From: Lachnotalea sp041821265 | GTDB taxonomy: Bacteria; Bacillota; Clostridia; Lachnospirales; Lachnospiraceae | Length of the DNA: 64,000 nt | Direction of reading: 5' to 3' | NCBI GenBank assembly: GCA_041821265.1 | Contig: JBGUEQ010000020.1 | Location: forward strand, 1-64,000 | Shown here: piece by piece, positions 16,446 to 24,155 of the stretch | Numbering within the stretch: position 1 is the first letter of the stretch | Layout of the letters: every line of letters begins with the position of its first letter | Made by a program: the position numbers and the translations under genes | The notes under the pieces: generated by a model | What the model was told of the DNA's origin: nothing | Databases searched by the model: none | Seen by the model: the letters and a program-made list of their open reading frames with translations, nothing else

Positions 16446-17318
16446 ATGAAGAAAGAAAAAGTGAAACAGATCAGAAGGATTGTGCAAATATTCTTTTTTG
16501 CACTTATAGCAATCATTGCTATCAATAAAACATTGGCGGAAATGGGACTGGGGATACCATTTATGTCTGAAGCATCGTTGCATGCACTTTGTCCCTTTGG
16601 CGGTGTAGTTACGTTATATAATTTAGCTACCTTGGGAACGTTTATACAAAAAATACATATGTCTTCCATTATATTAATGGGTATCGTCTTCTTTTTATCG
16701 GTGCTATTTGGACCAGTGTTTTGTGGGTGGGTATGTCCACTTGGTTCGATTCAAGAATGGGTCGGAAAAATAGGACGTAAATTCTTTGGGAATAAATTCA
16801 ATCATTTTATACCAACTAAGTTAGATCAAATACTACGTTTCTTACGCTATGGTGTACTTGCTTGGGTTGTTTTTGTAACAGCACGTTCAGGATATATATT
16901 ATTTAGTCATATTGATCCATATAATGCTTTATTTACTTTCTGGTCGAGTGAAGTTACGATACCTTCTATTATTATGTTAATTGTAATTTTACTACTTTCA
17001 TTATTTGTAGAACGTCCATGGTGTAAGTATGCTTGTCCTTATGGAGCACTTCTTGGATTGACGAATAAAATCCGCATCTTTAAAATACGTAGAAATGCAA
17101 GTACTTGTATTGGATGTAAACAATGTGATCACGGTTGTCCAATGAATATTGAGGTTTCACAAAAAGAAGTGGTAACGAATCACCAATGCATTAGTTGTTA
17201 TGAATGTACTTCTGAAAGAAATTGTCCAATAGCTGACACAGTGAATATGGAAACCTCGAAAAAAATAATGCCTAGTTTGGCAGATTCAAACCAAGAAACA
17301 AAGGAGGCGGACAAATGA
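16446..17318 (+). CDS. NapH/YccM-like membrane polyferredoxin
   Basis: A 290-residue membrane protein that should pass electrons across or along the membrane. It has about five hydrophobic segments, the two paired motifs CGWVCPLG (about residue 95) and CKYACPYG (about 193) typical of NapH/NosR/RdxA-type proteins, and two C-terminal [4Fe-4S] ferredoxin motifs, CIGCKQCDHGCP and CISCYECTSERNCP. An extra LCPFGGVVTLY motif occurs near residue 50. GCTAGGAGG precedes ATG 16446. The next gene overlaps by four bases, so they are translated together. The electron acceptor is not evident; no NapA, NosZ or FMN-binding partner is next to it. Confidence 0.9.
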   Translation: MKKEKVKQIRRIVQIFFFALIAIIAINKTLAEMGLGIPFMSEASLHALCPFGGVVTLYNLATLGTFIQKIHMSSIILMGIVFFLSVLFGPVFCGWVCPLGSIQEWVGKIGRKFFGNKFNHFIPTKLDQILRFLRYGVLAWVVFVTARSGYILFSHIDPYNALFTFWSSEVTIPSIIMLIVILLLSLFVERPWCKYACPYGALLGLTNKIRIFKIRRNASTCIGCKQCDHGCPMNIEVSQKEVVTNHQCISCYECTSERNCPIADTVNMETSKKIMPSLADSNQETKEADK

Positions 17319-18085
17319 AAATCAAAGCATTGACAATGGGAATCATTATATTTATCGTTGTTTTCGGAGGTATAGGCGCGACCATAGTACTTGATGTATG
17401 GGTTACTACTTCTGATAAAACACCTGTTAAAATCAAAGAAGGTGAAGCAGAAGGAAATTATAATCCAGCTGATATACGGGGTTCTTATACATTTTCTGAT
17501 GTATCTGAGTTATTTGAAATAGAGTTACCAGTGCTATATACGGCATTTAATATTCGATTAGATACAGTAGGAACAGAGATTCAAGTCAAGAAATTGGAGT
17601 CTTTGTATGAAGATTCTGGCTATGAAATAGGAACAGAGTCGCTGCGTATTTTTGTAGCTTTGTATAAAAAATTGCCAATAGATTTGGATGGAAGTTTTTT
17701 ACCAAAACAGGCAGCAGAACTTATCCTACAGGTAAATGAGAATTTGTCACAAGAACAAATTAGTTATTTAGAGACATATGCAGTTGATGTAACAGCAATA
17801 AATACGTCTGAAGCCATATCACCAGATGAATCAAGTACGGATGAAAAAGTAAACGAAACAGAAACAAGTGCAGCCAAAACAAGTGAAACAGAATCAACAG
17901 AAAATGTGGTAACTGGTTCGGCAACGTTTCAAAAAGTATTAGATGCAGGTGTTACCAAGGAAGAAATAGAAGAAATTCTTGGCACGTCCATGCCACCAAC
18001 GAATCAAACAGTAAAAGATTATTGTATTGAAGTTGGCTTATCATTTTCAGATATTAAAAAGCAATTGAATGATAAGATAGACTAA
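17315..18085 (+). CDS. membrane-anchored partner of the NapH-like protein, with a repeated small domain
   Basis: A 256-residue protein with an N-terminal membrane helix (residues 5-27) and an external part. The segment PADIRGSYTFSDVSELFEIE near residue 52, continuing LPVLYTAFNI, is a helical module; a related module closes the protein (FQKVLDAGVTKEEIEEILGT then QTVKDYCIEVGLSFSDIKKQ). Between them is a Ser/Thr/Glu-rich linker (residues 160-200). ATG 17315 overlaps the upstream stop by four bases with AAGGAGG before it. Such PADIRG-type modules occur in or beside NapH-like proteins in anaerobes (from memory). Function is unknown; a cytoplasm-external partner in the same redox complex is the best inference. 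Confidence 0.75.
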   Translation: MKIKALTMGIIIFIVVFGGIGATIVLDVWVTTSDKTPVKIKEGEAEGNYNPADIRGSYTFSDVSELFEIELPVLYTAFNIRLDTVGTEIQVKKLESLYEDSGYEIGTESLRIFVALYKKLPIDLDGSFLPKQAAELILQVNENLSQEQISYLETYAVDVTAINTSEAISPDESSTDEKVNETETSAAKTSETESTENVVTGSATFQKVLDAGVTKEEIEEILGTSMPPTNQTVKDYCIEVGLSFSDIKKQLNDKID

Positions 18086-18140
18086 CAAGACGATAATAAG
18101 ACTATGTAGAGCGTGATAAAAGAAAAGAATCCAAATTTAA

Positions 18141-18157
18141 TTGTAACTATGTTACAA
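18141..18157 (+). other. short palindrome before family C copies
   Basis: TTGTAAC-TAT-GTTACAA is a 7-bp perfect stem, followed by GGAGGAGG with no start codon after it. It may be a leftover leader or operator; nothing decides. Confidence 0.3.
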
Positions 18158-18170
18158 TGGAGGAGGATTT

Positions 18171-18320
18171 TTTTAAATAATAGGAAGTTCTACGAACTTC
18201 CTATTATTTAAAAGGCACTACGTGCCAAAATGCAGACACTTTGTTAATTAATAGAAAGAGTTCTACGAACGTCCCTATTCATTAAAAGCACTATGTGACA
18301 AAAAGTGCATATTGTAGAAA
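18171..18320 (+). repeat. family C repeats, two partial copies in tandem
   Basis: The first copy opens with a 20-bp perfect palindrome around TAC (arms TTTTAAATAATAGGAAGTTC, 18171-18190 with 18194-18213), then GGCACTACGTGCC and AGACACTTTGTT. A second, more diverged copy starts near 18246 with GAGTTCTACGAACGTCCC and AGCACTATGTGAC. Later hairpins of the full element (44629, 45105, 52574) are missing. Confidence 0.75.
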
Positions 18321-18350
18321 GAAAATTTATTTTTAAGTAATGTAACAATA

Positions 18351-18374
18351 AGAAAGAAAGAAAGAAAGAAAGAG
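18351..18374 (+). repeat. AGAA tetranucleotide tract at the ywbE ribosome site
   Basis: Five to six perfect AGAA units end 8-10 bases before ATG 18382 and provide the only purine-rich ribosome-binding region (AAAGAGTGGAAAA). Slippage in this tract would change spacing of any upstream element and perhaps translation efficiency. Confidence 0.8.
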
Positions 18375-18381
18375 TGGAAAA

Positions 18382-18582
18382 ATGAACGGAACAATAAGAA
18401 GTAATATTAAAATAGGAGCAACTGTAATGGTAGTTCAAAAACAAGACCAAAGAACAGGTAAGTTGACTGAAGGTGTCGTGCAAAGATTGCTTACAAATTC
18501 ACCACAACATCCACACGGAATCAAAGTAATGCTTGAAAGTGGAATTGTAGGAAGAGTTCAGGAAATAAGGGGTAATGCATAA
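18382..18582 (+). CDS. ywbE: YwbE-family small protein
   Basis: A 66-residue protein matching the YwbE (DUF2196) family along its length: IRSNIKIGATVMVVQKQDQRTGKLTEGVV, then NSPQHPHGIKVMLESGIVGRVQEI. The family has a small beta-barrel, KOW-like look and no settled function. Its ribosome region is an AGAA tetranucleotide tract. It lies alone between family C repeats and a 230-base gap. Confidence 0.88.
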   Translation: MNGTIRSNIKIGATVMVVQKQDQRTGKLTEGVVQRLLTNSPQHPHGIKVMLESGIVGRVQEIRGNA

Positions 18583-18812
18583 GAGTGAAGATAATGATTC
18601 AATATGCTCCTAGTTACAAAAAAATTCGGTTTATGAAATTAACGCAAAGCTCATAATTTGTTTGATTTACTATTTTAATGTGGTGAGAATAAAAATTATA
18701 AAAAATGATTCATTTCATACATAATTTAGCCATTATTACACATATTAAATATGCAGTCAATAAAATTAAACCATGTGACGAGTCAAAGACTTAGTCAGAA
18801 TAGGAGAGCGTA

Positions 18813-18995
18813 ATGGCAAATAGTAGTGGGAAAGCAAATAGTGACACAAACTGGAGTGTTGGAAAAGAAAAAGAAGAACAGCAAAAGAGTCAATCAAAAT
18901 TTAACAACGTTACAAAAAAAGAAAATCCGGAGAATCAAAATCAGACCCATAATGTAAAACAAGAAGGAACATCCCAAATTAATCAAAATAGGTAA
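18813..18995 (+). CDS. small hydrophilic, probably disordered protein
   Basis: A 60-residue protein without hydrophobic core: MANSSGKANSDTNWSVGKEK, then a Lys/Gln/Asn-rich remainder (KSQSKFNNVTKKENPENQNQ). TAGGAGAG lies about 6 bases before ATG 18813 and an intrinsic terminator follows, so it behaves as a real gene. Composition recalls small spore or stress proteins in Clostridia, but no motif supports this. I do not recognise it. Confidence 0.55.
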   Translation: MANSSGKANSDTNWSVGKEKEEQQKSQSKFNNVTKKENPENQNQTHNVKQEGTSQINQNR

Positions 18996-19044
18996 TGTAT
19001 TTGCCGCTTACATTAGAACATATATTTAAATTCTATTTTATATC

Positions 19045-19088
19045 AAAAAACACTCAAATCTTATAGGTTAAGGTATGAGTGTTTTTTG
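19045..19088 (+). terminator. intrinsic terminator after the small hydrophilic protein
   Basis: AAAAAACACTCA pairs with TGAGTGTTTTTT around a 19-base loop. The following 240 bases to the GTG at 19327 hold no convincing gene; an open frame there lacks a ribosome site. Confidence 0.9.
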
Positions 19089-19326
19089 TATAGACTGGTT
19101 GTAATTATGAATAAACGCAATAGTTACAAATGATTTAAGTATACTGTCATTGTAATTTGAGTATCAGGTTGCAGCGAGTTGTTTATAATTCTAGAGGTTG
19201 AAACATATCTTGTGTTACGATATAATAAAATATAGTCTTGCAATAACTATGAAGATAATAAATAGCTCTGTCACACATAATGGCGAACCATATAATAACT
19301 ATAACTTTAATAGAAGGAGTTTATTC

Positions 19327-19731
19327 GTGAATGATAATAAATTGATAGAATTTATTTTAACAAACAGACTAGCTAAAGCTTTTATACGTTTTGTCTTTAT
19401 TTCAATTCTAATTTTCTATTTTAGTATATTTTTCACAAAGGGGATTCGATTTGACGATACCTTCCTAAGAAAAATAGTGATATCTTCGGATAGTAATTAT
19501 GTAGGAAAAGGTGAGTATGGTGATATACATATTAAGGTGAAGGGAATCAAAAATACGGCTAGTAGTGCACAAGTGATTGATATTAAGTTTCCACTTTTTT
19601 TCTTTCAAACTAGACATTTGTTAGAAGTAAGTAATCCAGAACCATCTGATTTTTATATGTTTATGCAAAGAATTTCATGGGTGGTGTATCCTGTCATAGG
19701 AACTGTTTTAATGATAATGGCAATTCGTTAG
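19327..19731 (+). CDS. small membrane protein with an external domain
   Basis: A 134-residue protein with one membrane helix near the start (about residues 18-37), an external segment of about 60 residues (beta-rich: NYVGKGEYGDIHIKVKGIKN, QVIDIKFPLFFFQTRHLLEV) and a second helix at the end (WVVYPVIGTVLMIMAI). GTG 19327 is chosen because AAGGAG ends 7 bases before it; the frame is open 43 codons upstream but with no site. I do not recognise the family. The next gene is also a membrane protein of unknown function. Confidence 0.6.
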   Translation: MNDNKLIEFILTNRLAKAFIRFVFISILIFYFSIFFTKGIRFDDTFLRKIVISSDSNYVGKGEYGDIHIKVKGIKNTASSAQVIDIKFPLFFFQTRHLLEVSNPEPSDFYMFMQRISWVVYPVIGTVLMIMAIR

Positions 19732-19882
19732 AATGGTGTAGAAATGCATGTGAATTTATAACACAAAAGTTTTAATGATTATAGAAATATGCTTTTAGTG
19801 TTCTTTAAATGAAGGCAGTAATGTAGTTGCTGGAAACAGTGCTTTGTAACTATGAATAGAAAGAGCTAGAAGGGGAGTAAAT

Positions 19883-20569
19883 TTGAGTAGGGAAAATAAA
19901 AAATTATTTCAATATTTAGGTATCATTTTTGTTGCAGTTCTAATATCAAGTAAACTTCCACATGATTCTTATTCAATCATTCAATATATTATAAAACCAA
20001 TAAAGTCAAATAACCTTGTTATCAACTTATCAGGCTTTGTGCCGCTGGCTATGATATTGGTGGGAATAAAAGGCATATGGAAATTAGAAAAATTCAAGAT
20101 AAAACATTGGGCGTTCATTACCATCATAGTTTTTATATTTGTAATTCCTTTGATGCAATGGACCACAGATTTTACAAGAACGGCATATCATTGGGTTAAA
20201 AACGATGGGGTTAAATCAATAAATATTGAAAAATCATATATTTCGCTTGATAGTATAGACAATCATCAGATAATCAATATAGACTTAGAATTGAAGGATT
20301 ATAGTAGACGCCATAATGAATTTAAAATACGTGTTTTTCTACCCAAATCTTTGGCTGAAATCATAGGGAAAGAATACTACGAATTTGAAGATTCGTATGA
20401 AACAAGGGGTGATCGTTCAAATTTAACTGTGCATAAGCAAATAGCTATTGACGATAAAGTCACGGCTAGCTTTGGAAATATAGAAGATGAAAATTGGTAT
20501 TATGAAGATGTTGAGTATGAGTTTTATAATGAAAATGGTACCGTGTATAACTTAGAACATGGTTATTAA
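19883..20569 (+). CDS. three-helix membrane protein with external domain
   Basis: A 228-residue protein with three membrane helices (about residues 10-26, 46-65, 74-95) and a C-terminal external domain of about 115 residues rich in acidic and aromatic residues (INIDLELKDYSRRHNEFKIR, DENWYYEDVEYEFYN). The start is TTG 19883 with GGGGAG 8 bases upstream. No Cys or known catalytic motif is visible. I do not recognise it. Together with the genes at 19327 and 20626 it may be an envelope-related unit, but gaps of 150 and 56 bases leave that open. Confidence 0.65.
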   Translation: MSRENKKLFQYLGIIFVAVLISSKLPHDSYSIIQYIIKPIKSNNLVINLSGFVPLAMILVGIKGIWKLEKFKIKHWAFITIIVFIFVIPLMQWTTDFTRTAYHWVKNDGVKSINIEKSYISLDSIDNHQIINIDLELKDYSRRHNEFKIRVFLPKSLAEIIGKEYYEFEDSYETRGDRSNLTVHKQIAIDDKVTASFGNIEDENWYYEDVEYEFYNENGTVYNLEHGY

Positions 20570-20625
20570 ATATAATGAGAATTAGTAACACCAGATAGTT
20601 ATATTGACAAAGGAGTGATAGATTT

Positions 20626-21435
20626 ATGAATGATCAAGATATGAAATCTTCTAATACAATTTGTAATAAGAAGTTACGTAAAATACAGTTCACGAAAAAA
20701 AGAGTCATTTTATTAGGAATAGGTATCGTTATAGCAGCAGTAATTATAGGAATTGTAAAATACCTAACGTTCTATATACCAGCAGATGAACCATCAATTT
20801 CAGCTATGATTTCGAGTGATAAAGTTACAGTAGAACAAATTGGTGACACGATTGCATTTACACCAACGCAGGAGATTCCAACAATTGGCTATATTTATTA
20901 TCCGGGAGGTCAGGTAGAACCAGAAAGTTTTGCATATGCAGCTAATAAAATTGCTCAAAACGGTATTCAGGTAATTATACAAAGAATGCCATTTAATTTA
21001 GCAATATTTGGAAAAAATAAAGCATTTACAGTTATGGATACTTATACTGATATTGAAAAATGGTATATTGGAGGTTTTTCTTTAGGCGGTGTAGTAGCTT
21101 GCATGGCAGCTAGTGATAAGACAGATGCATTTGAAGGGATTGTGTTGTATGCGAGTTACACGACGAAGAGTAGCTCCCTTACAGATAGTGGATTGAAAGT
21201 ATTTAGTCTATCCGGTGAAAAGGATGGTCTTGCTACTTCTTCTAAAATAGACGATGCAAAGAAATATTTCCCAGTGAATGCGCAATATGTACAAATAGCT
21301 GGTGGGAATCATACACAGTTTGCTATCTATGGCAAAGGAGAATTGCAAAAAGGTGATAATAAAGCTACTATAAGCCGTATAAAACAGCAGGAAATAGTAA
21401 TAGATAAAACAGTTGCTTTTCTAAAACAAGAATAG
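20626..21435 (+). CDS. membrane-anchored alpha/beta hydrolase
   Basis: A 269-residue protein with one membrane helix (about residues 28-48), so the catalytic part is external. It follows the alpha/beta-hydrolase pattern: strand IPTIGYIYYPGGQVEPESFA, nucleophile elbow GFSLGG (Ser about residue 149), acidic loop LSGEKDGLA, and final His in AGGNHTQFAIYG. The sequence order matches carboxymethylenebutenolidase-like hydrolases often annotated only as alpha/beta hydrolase. AAAGGAGTG precedes ATG 20626. The substrate is unknown. Confidence 0.85.
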   Translation: MNDQDMKSSNTICNKKLRKIQFTKKRVILLGIGIVIAAVIIGIVKYLTFYIPADEPSISAMISSDKVTVEQIGDTIAFTPTQEIPTIGYIYYPGGQVEPESFAYAANKIAQNGIQVIIQRMPFNLAIFGKNKAFTVMDTYTDIEKWYIGGFSLGGVVACMAASDKTDAFEGIVLYASYTTKSSSLTDSGLKVFSLSGEKDGLATSSKIDDAKKYFPVNAQYVQIAGGNHTQFAIYGKGELQKGDNKATISRIKQQEIVIDKTVAFLKQE

Positions 21436-21547
21436 AATATAATTTGAATTGAAGTGGTAAAGATGTTAAAGTGATTTAGAAATGTTTAAAAATGCGTTAT
21501 AAATACTTCCTTACTACTAACTAGTTGGACATAAGAAAGGTATATAA

Positions 21548-23389
21548 ATGAACACAAAAGAACAAATGAACACAAAAGAGCAGATGCTTAAAAAATATTT
21601 TGGATATACACAGTTTCGAACAGGTCAAGAAAAGCTAATAGATAGCATTTTAGCAAATCAAGATACCTTTGGTGTAATGCCAACGGGTGCGGGTAAATCA
21701 ATGTGCTATCAAATACCTGCGTTGATGTTAGATGGAATTACAATCATTATTTCTCCATTGATTTCACTGATGAAGGATCAAGTTAGAGCCTTGAATCAAG
21801 CTGGAATACATGCAGCTTATTTAAATAGTTCACTTACTATAAATCAATATTATAAGGCGCTAGAATATGCCAAACAAGGTGTTTATAAGATAATTTATGT
21901 GGCTCCTGAAAGACTTGTAACACCAGAATTTCTGGATTTTGCTAAAAGCGTAACAATATCTATGATTAGTGTGGATGAAGCTCATTGTGTGTCACAGTGG
22001 GGACAGGATTTTAGACCGAGTTACTTGAAAATCATGGAATTTGTTGACAAATTGGAGGAAAGACCAGTTATAAGCGCATTTACGGCTACAGCAACAAAGG
22101 AAGTAAAAGAAGATATTGTTAGTATTCTTAGATTAAATAATCCAACAGTTTTAACCACTGGATTTGACCGGGATAATTTATTCTATACCGTACAAACTGT
22201 AAAAGACAAATTTTCCATTGTTGATAAATATATAGATGATAATCCAGGTAAAAGTGGAATTGTTTACTGCCTAACTAGAAAATCAGTAGAAGAAGTATGT
22301 GATAAACTGACGCGAAAGGGAATTGCAGTTACCAGATATCATGCAGGATTAAGTGATAAAGAACGAAAACAAAATCAAGATGATTTCATTTTCGATTCGA
22401 AACCAGTTATGGTTGCGACGAATGCATTTGGAATGGGAATTGATAAATCTAACGTTCGATTTGTTATTCATTACAATATGCCTAAGAATATTGAAAGCTA
22501 TTATCAGGAAGCAGGCAGGGCAGGAAGAGATGGAGAGCCATCGGAATGCATCCTATTATACTCGCCTCAAGATGTCGTTATGAATCAATTTTTTATTGAT
22601 AACAATCGTGAAAATAATGAAATAGATGACGAAGAATTAGAACTAATAAAAGAGCGTGATCGTGATCGCCTAAAGAAGATGACCTATTATTGTATGACAA
22701 ATGAGTGTCTACGGGATTATGTGTTGCGGTATTTTGGAGAATATGGTTCCAATTATTGCGGAAAATGTTCGAATTGTTTAACACAATTTGAGACGGTTGA
22801 TGTGACTAGCATTGCTCAAAATATTTTGGGATGTGTGATGGAATCAAGACAAAGATATGGAATGACAATTATGATAGATACCGTTCATGGTAGCAATAAT
22901 AACAAGATGCGCCAATACAATATGAGCGATAATAAATATTATGCAACTGAGGCAGCTGTGCCGATATATAAATTACGACAAGTGATGAATTTCCTTATTT
23001 TGCAAGAATACATAGCAGTTACCAATGACGAATATCCTGTAGTGAAACTAACTGATAAGTCATATCTTATTTTAAACGAGCAAGAACAGGTTGTCATGAA
23101 AATAGCCAAAGAGCAAGAAAGAGTGAAAAAAGATAAAACGAAGAAGAAATCCGTTGAAGGTGACGTTAACTTTGACTTATTTGAAGTTCTAAGACAGCTT
23201 CGAATGGAAATTGCAAAGGAAGAGCATATGCCCCCCTATATTATCTTTTCTGATAAGGCACTTAAAGATATGAGTATGAAGACACCAGTAAACAGAGACG
23301 AGTTTTTACAGGTTTCAGGTGTAGGTGAAGTGAAGTGCGATAAATATGGCGAACGATTTATGGCAGCTATTATTCAATATAAGAGCTAG
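21548..23389 (+). CDS. recQ: ATP-dependent DNA helicase RecQ
   Basis: A 613-residue 3'-5' helicase. Motif I GVMPTGAGKSMCYQIP (about residue 45), DEAH in SVDEAHCVSQWG, motif III SAFTATAT, motif VI YYQEAGRAGRDG, the zinc-binding Cys set (YYCMTNECLRDYVLRYFGEY, CGKCSNC) and winged-helix, then an HRDC domain at the end (FEVLRQLRMEIAKEEHMPPY). The first 13 codons contain a near-perfect duplication (MNTKEQ-MNTKEQ-M), so the start could be either of two ATG; AAGGTATATAA precedes the first. It unwinds DNA in recombination and repair. It appears to be a single-gene transcript. Confidence 0.96.
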   Translation: MNTKEQMNTKEQMLKKYFGYTQFRTGQEKLIDSILANQDTFGVMPTGAGKSMCYQIPALMLDGITIIISPLISLMKDQVRALNQAGIHAAYLNSSLTINQYYKALEYAKQGVYKIIYVAPERLVTPEFLDFAKSVTISMISVDEAHCVSQWGQDFRPSYLKIMEFVDKLEERPVISAFTATATKEVKEDIVSILRLNNPTVLTTGFDRDNLFYTVQTVKDKFSIVDKYIDDNPGKSGIVYCLTRKSVEEVCDKLTRKGIAVTRYHAGLSDKERKQNQDDFIFDSKPVMVATNAFGMGIDKSNVRFVIHYNMPKNIESYYQEAGRAGRDGEPSECILLYSPQDVVMNQFFIDNNRENNEIDDEELELIKERDRDRLKKMTYYCMTNECLRDYVLRYFGEYGSNYCGKCSNCLTQFETVDVTSIAQNILGCVMESRQRYGMTIMIDTVHGSNNNKMRQYNMSDNKYYATEAAVPIYKLRQVMNFLILQEYIAVTNDEYPVVKLTDKSYLILNEQEQVVMKIAKEQERVKKDKTKKKSVEGDVNFDLFEVLRQLRMEIAKEEHMPPYIIFSDKALKDMSMKTPVNRDEFLQVSGVGEVKCDKYGERFMAAIIQYKS

Positions 23390-23533
23390 TACAAGGCAAT
23401 GGTTTATTTACTATTCAGTCTATGCATAATTCGTTGCTATGAGGCTATGAGCACAATAATATCGGATTGTGAACATCGCAGAATGCTAATTAGGACGGTA
23501 ATCAGTAGCAAAAGGTTAATAGGAGGATAAAAG

Positions 23534-23893
23534 ATGGGATGTTTGGGTAATATAATTTGGTGTATATGTGGAGGATTTATATCCTGTATTAGCTGGTTAG
23601 TTGTAGGTGCTTTATGGTGTGTTACTATTATTGGAATACCAATTGGTATGCAATGTTTTAAAATTTCGGGATTATCATTATTCCTGTTTGGACAGGAAGT
23701 GGAGTATGGAGGCGGAGCCGGTTCTTTCGTATTAAATATCTTTTGGATTATTCTATCAGGTGTTCCGCTTGCAATTGAATCGGCTATACTAGGAGCAATA
23801 TGTTGCATTACTATAATCGGAATACCTTTTGGTTTGCAACATTTTAAAATTGCTAAGCTTGCATTAATGCCGTTTGGAACAACAATTCGCTAA
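23534..23893 (+). CDS. YccF-domain membrane protein
   Basis: A 119-residue protein made of two similar YccF modules, each with a hydrophobic hairpin ending in a conserved turn: ALWCVTIIGIPIGMQCFKIS and GAICCITIIGIPFGLQHFKI, with FGQEV and PFGTTIR after them. AGGAGG lies 9 bases before ATG 23534. The family is widespread in inner membranes, with no assigned role. It stands alone and ends ahead of a terminator. Confidence 0.9.
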   Translation: MGCLGNIIWCICGGFISCISWLVVGALWCVTIIGIPIGMQCFKISGLSLFLFGQEVEYGGGAGSFVLNIFWIILSGVPLAIESAILGAICCITIIGIPFGLQHFKIAKLALMPFGTTIR

Positions 23894-24010
23894 GTTCGTT
23901 AATTGTGATATAATTCAGTAAAGAATAATAGAATAATAGTGAAATATAAATGAACTTGTCGAAATAAGCAATTAAATCTTGAAAAATGATGTGGGTAGGA
24001 ATACACTAAG

Positions 24011-24054
24011 TGGGGTGCTCTAATCTAGGGAGATTAGAACATCCCATTTTTTTT
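24011..24054 (+). terminator. intrinsic terminator after yccF-like gene
   Basis: TGGGGTG-TCTAATCT pairs with AGATTAGA-CATCCCA (one bulge on each side), followed by eight T. It lies 120 bases after the gene and directly abuts a family C copy. Confidence 0.85.
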
Positions 24055-24125
24055 AATAAAGAAGTTCTCGAACTTTCCAATTAAAGAAAAAGCACTTCGT
24101 GCTAAAAAGCGCACTTTGTGAAGAA
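24055..24125 (+). repeat. family C repeat, partial
   Basis: GAAGTTCTCGAACTTTCC then AGCACTTCGTGCT and GCGCACTTTGTGAAG follow the first half of family C. The stem AGCAC/GTGCT replaces the GGCAC/GTGCC of other copies, a paired change. It lies in the leader of the SulP gene. Confidence 0.65.
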
Positions 24126-24155
24126 CTTACATATGTCTGGGAGGTCATTTTTAAG

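Noticed and set aside
24099..24155. Longer SulP start at 24099
   Set aside because: The extra 19 codons lie in a family C repeat and have no ribosome site; ATG 24156 has GGGAGG.
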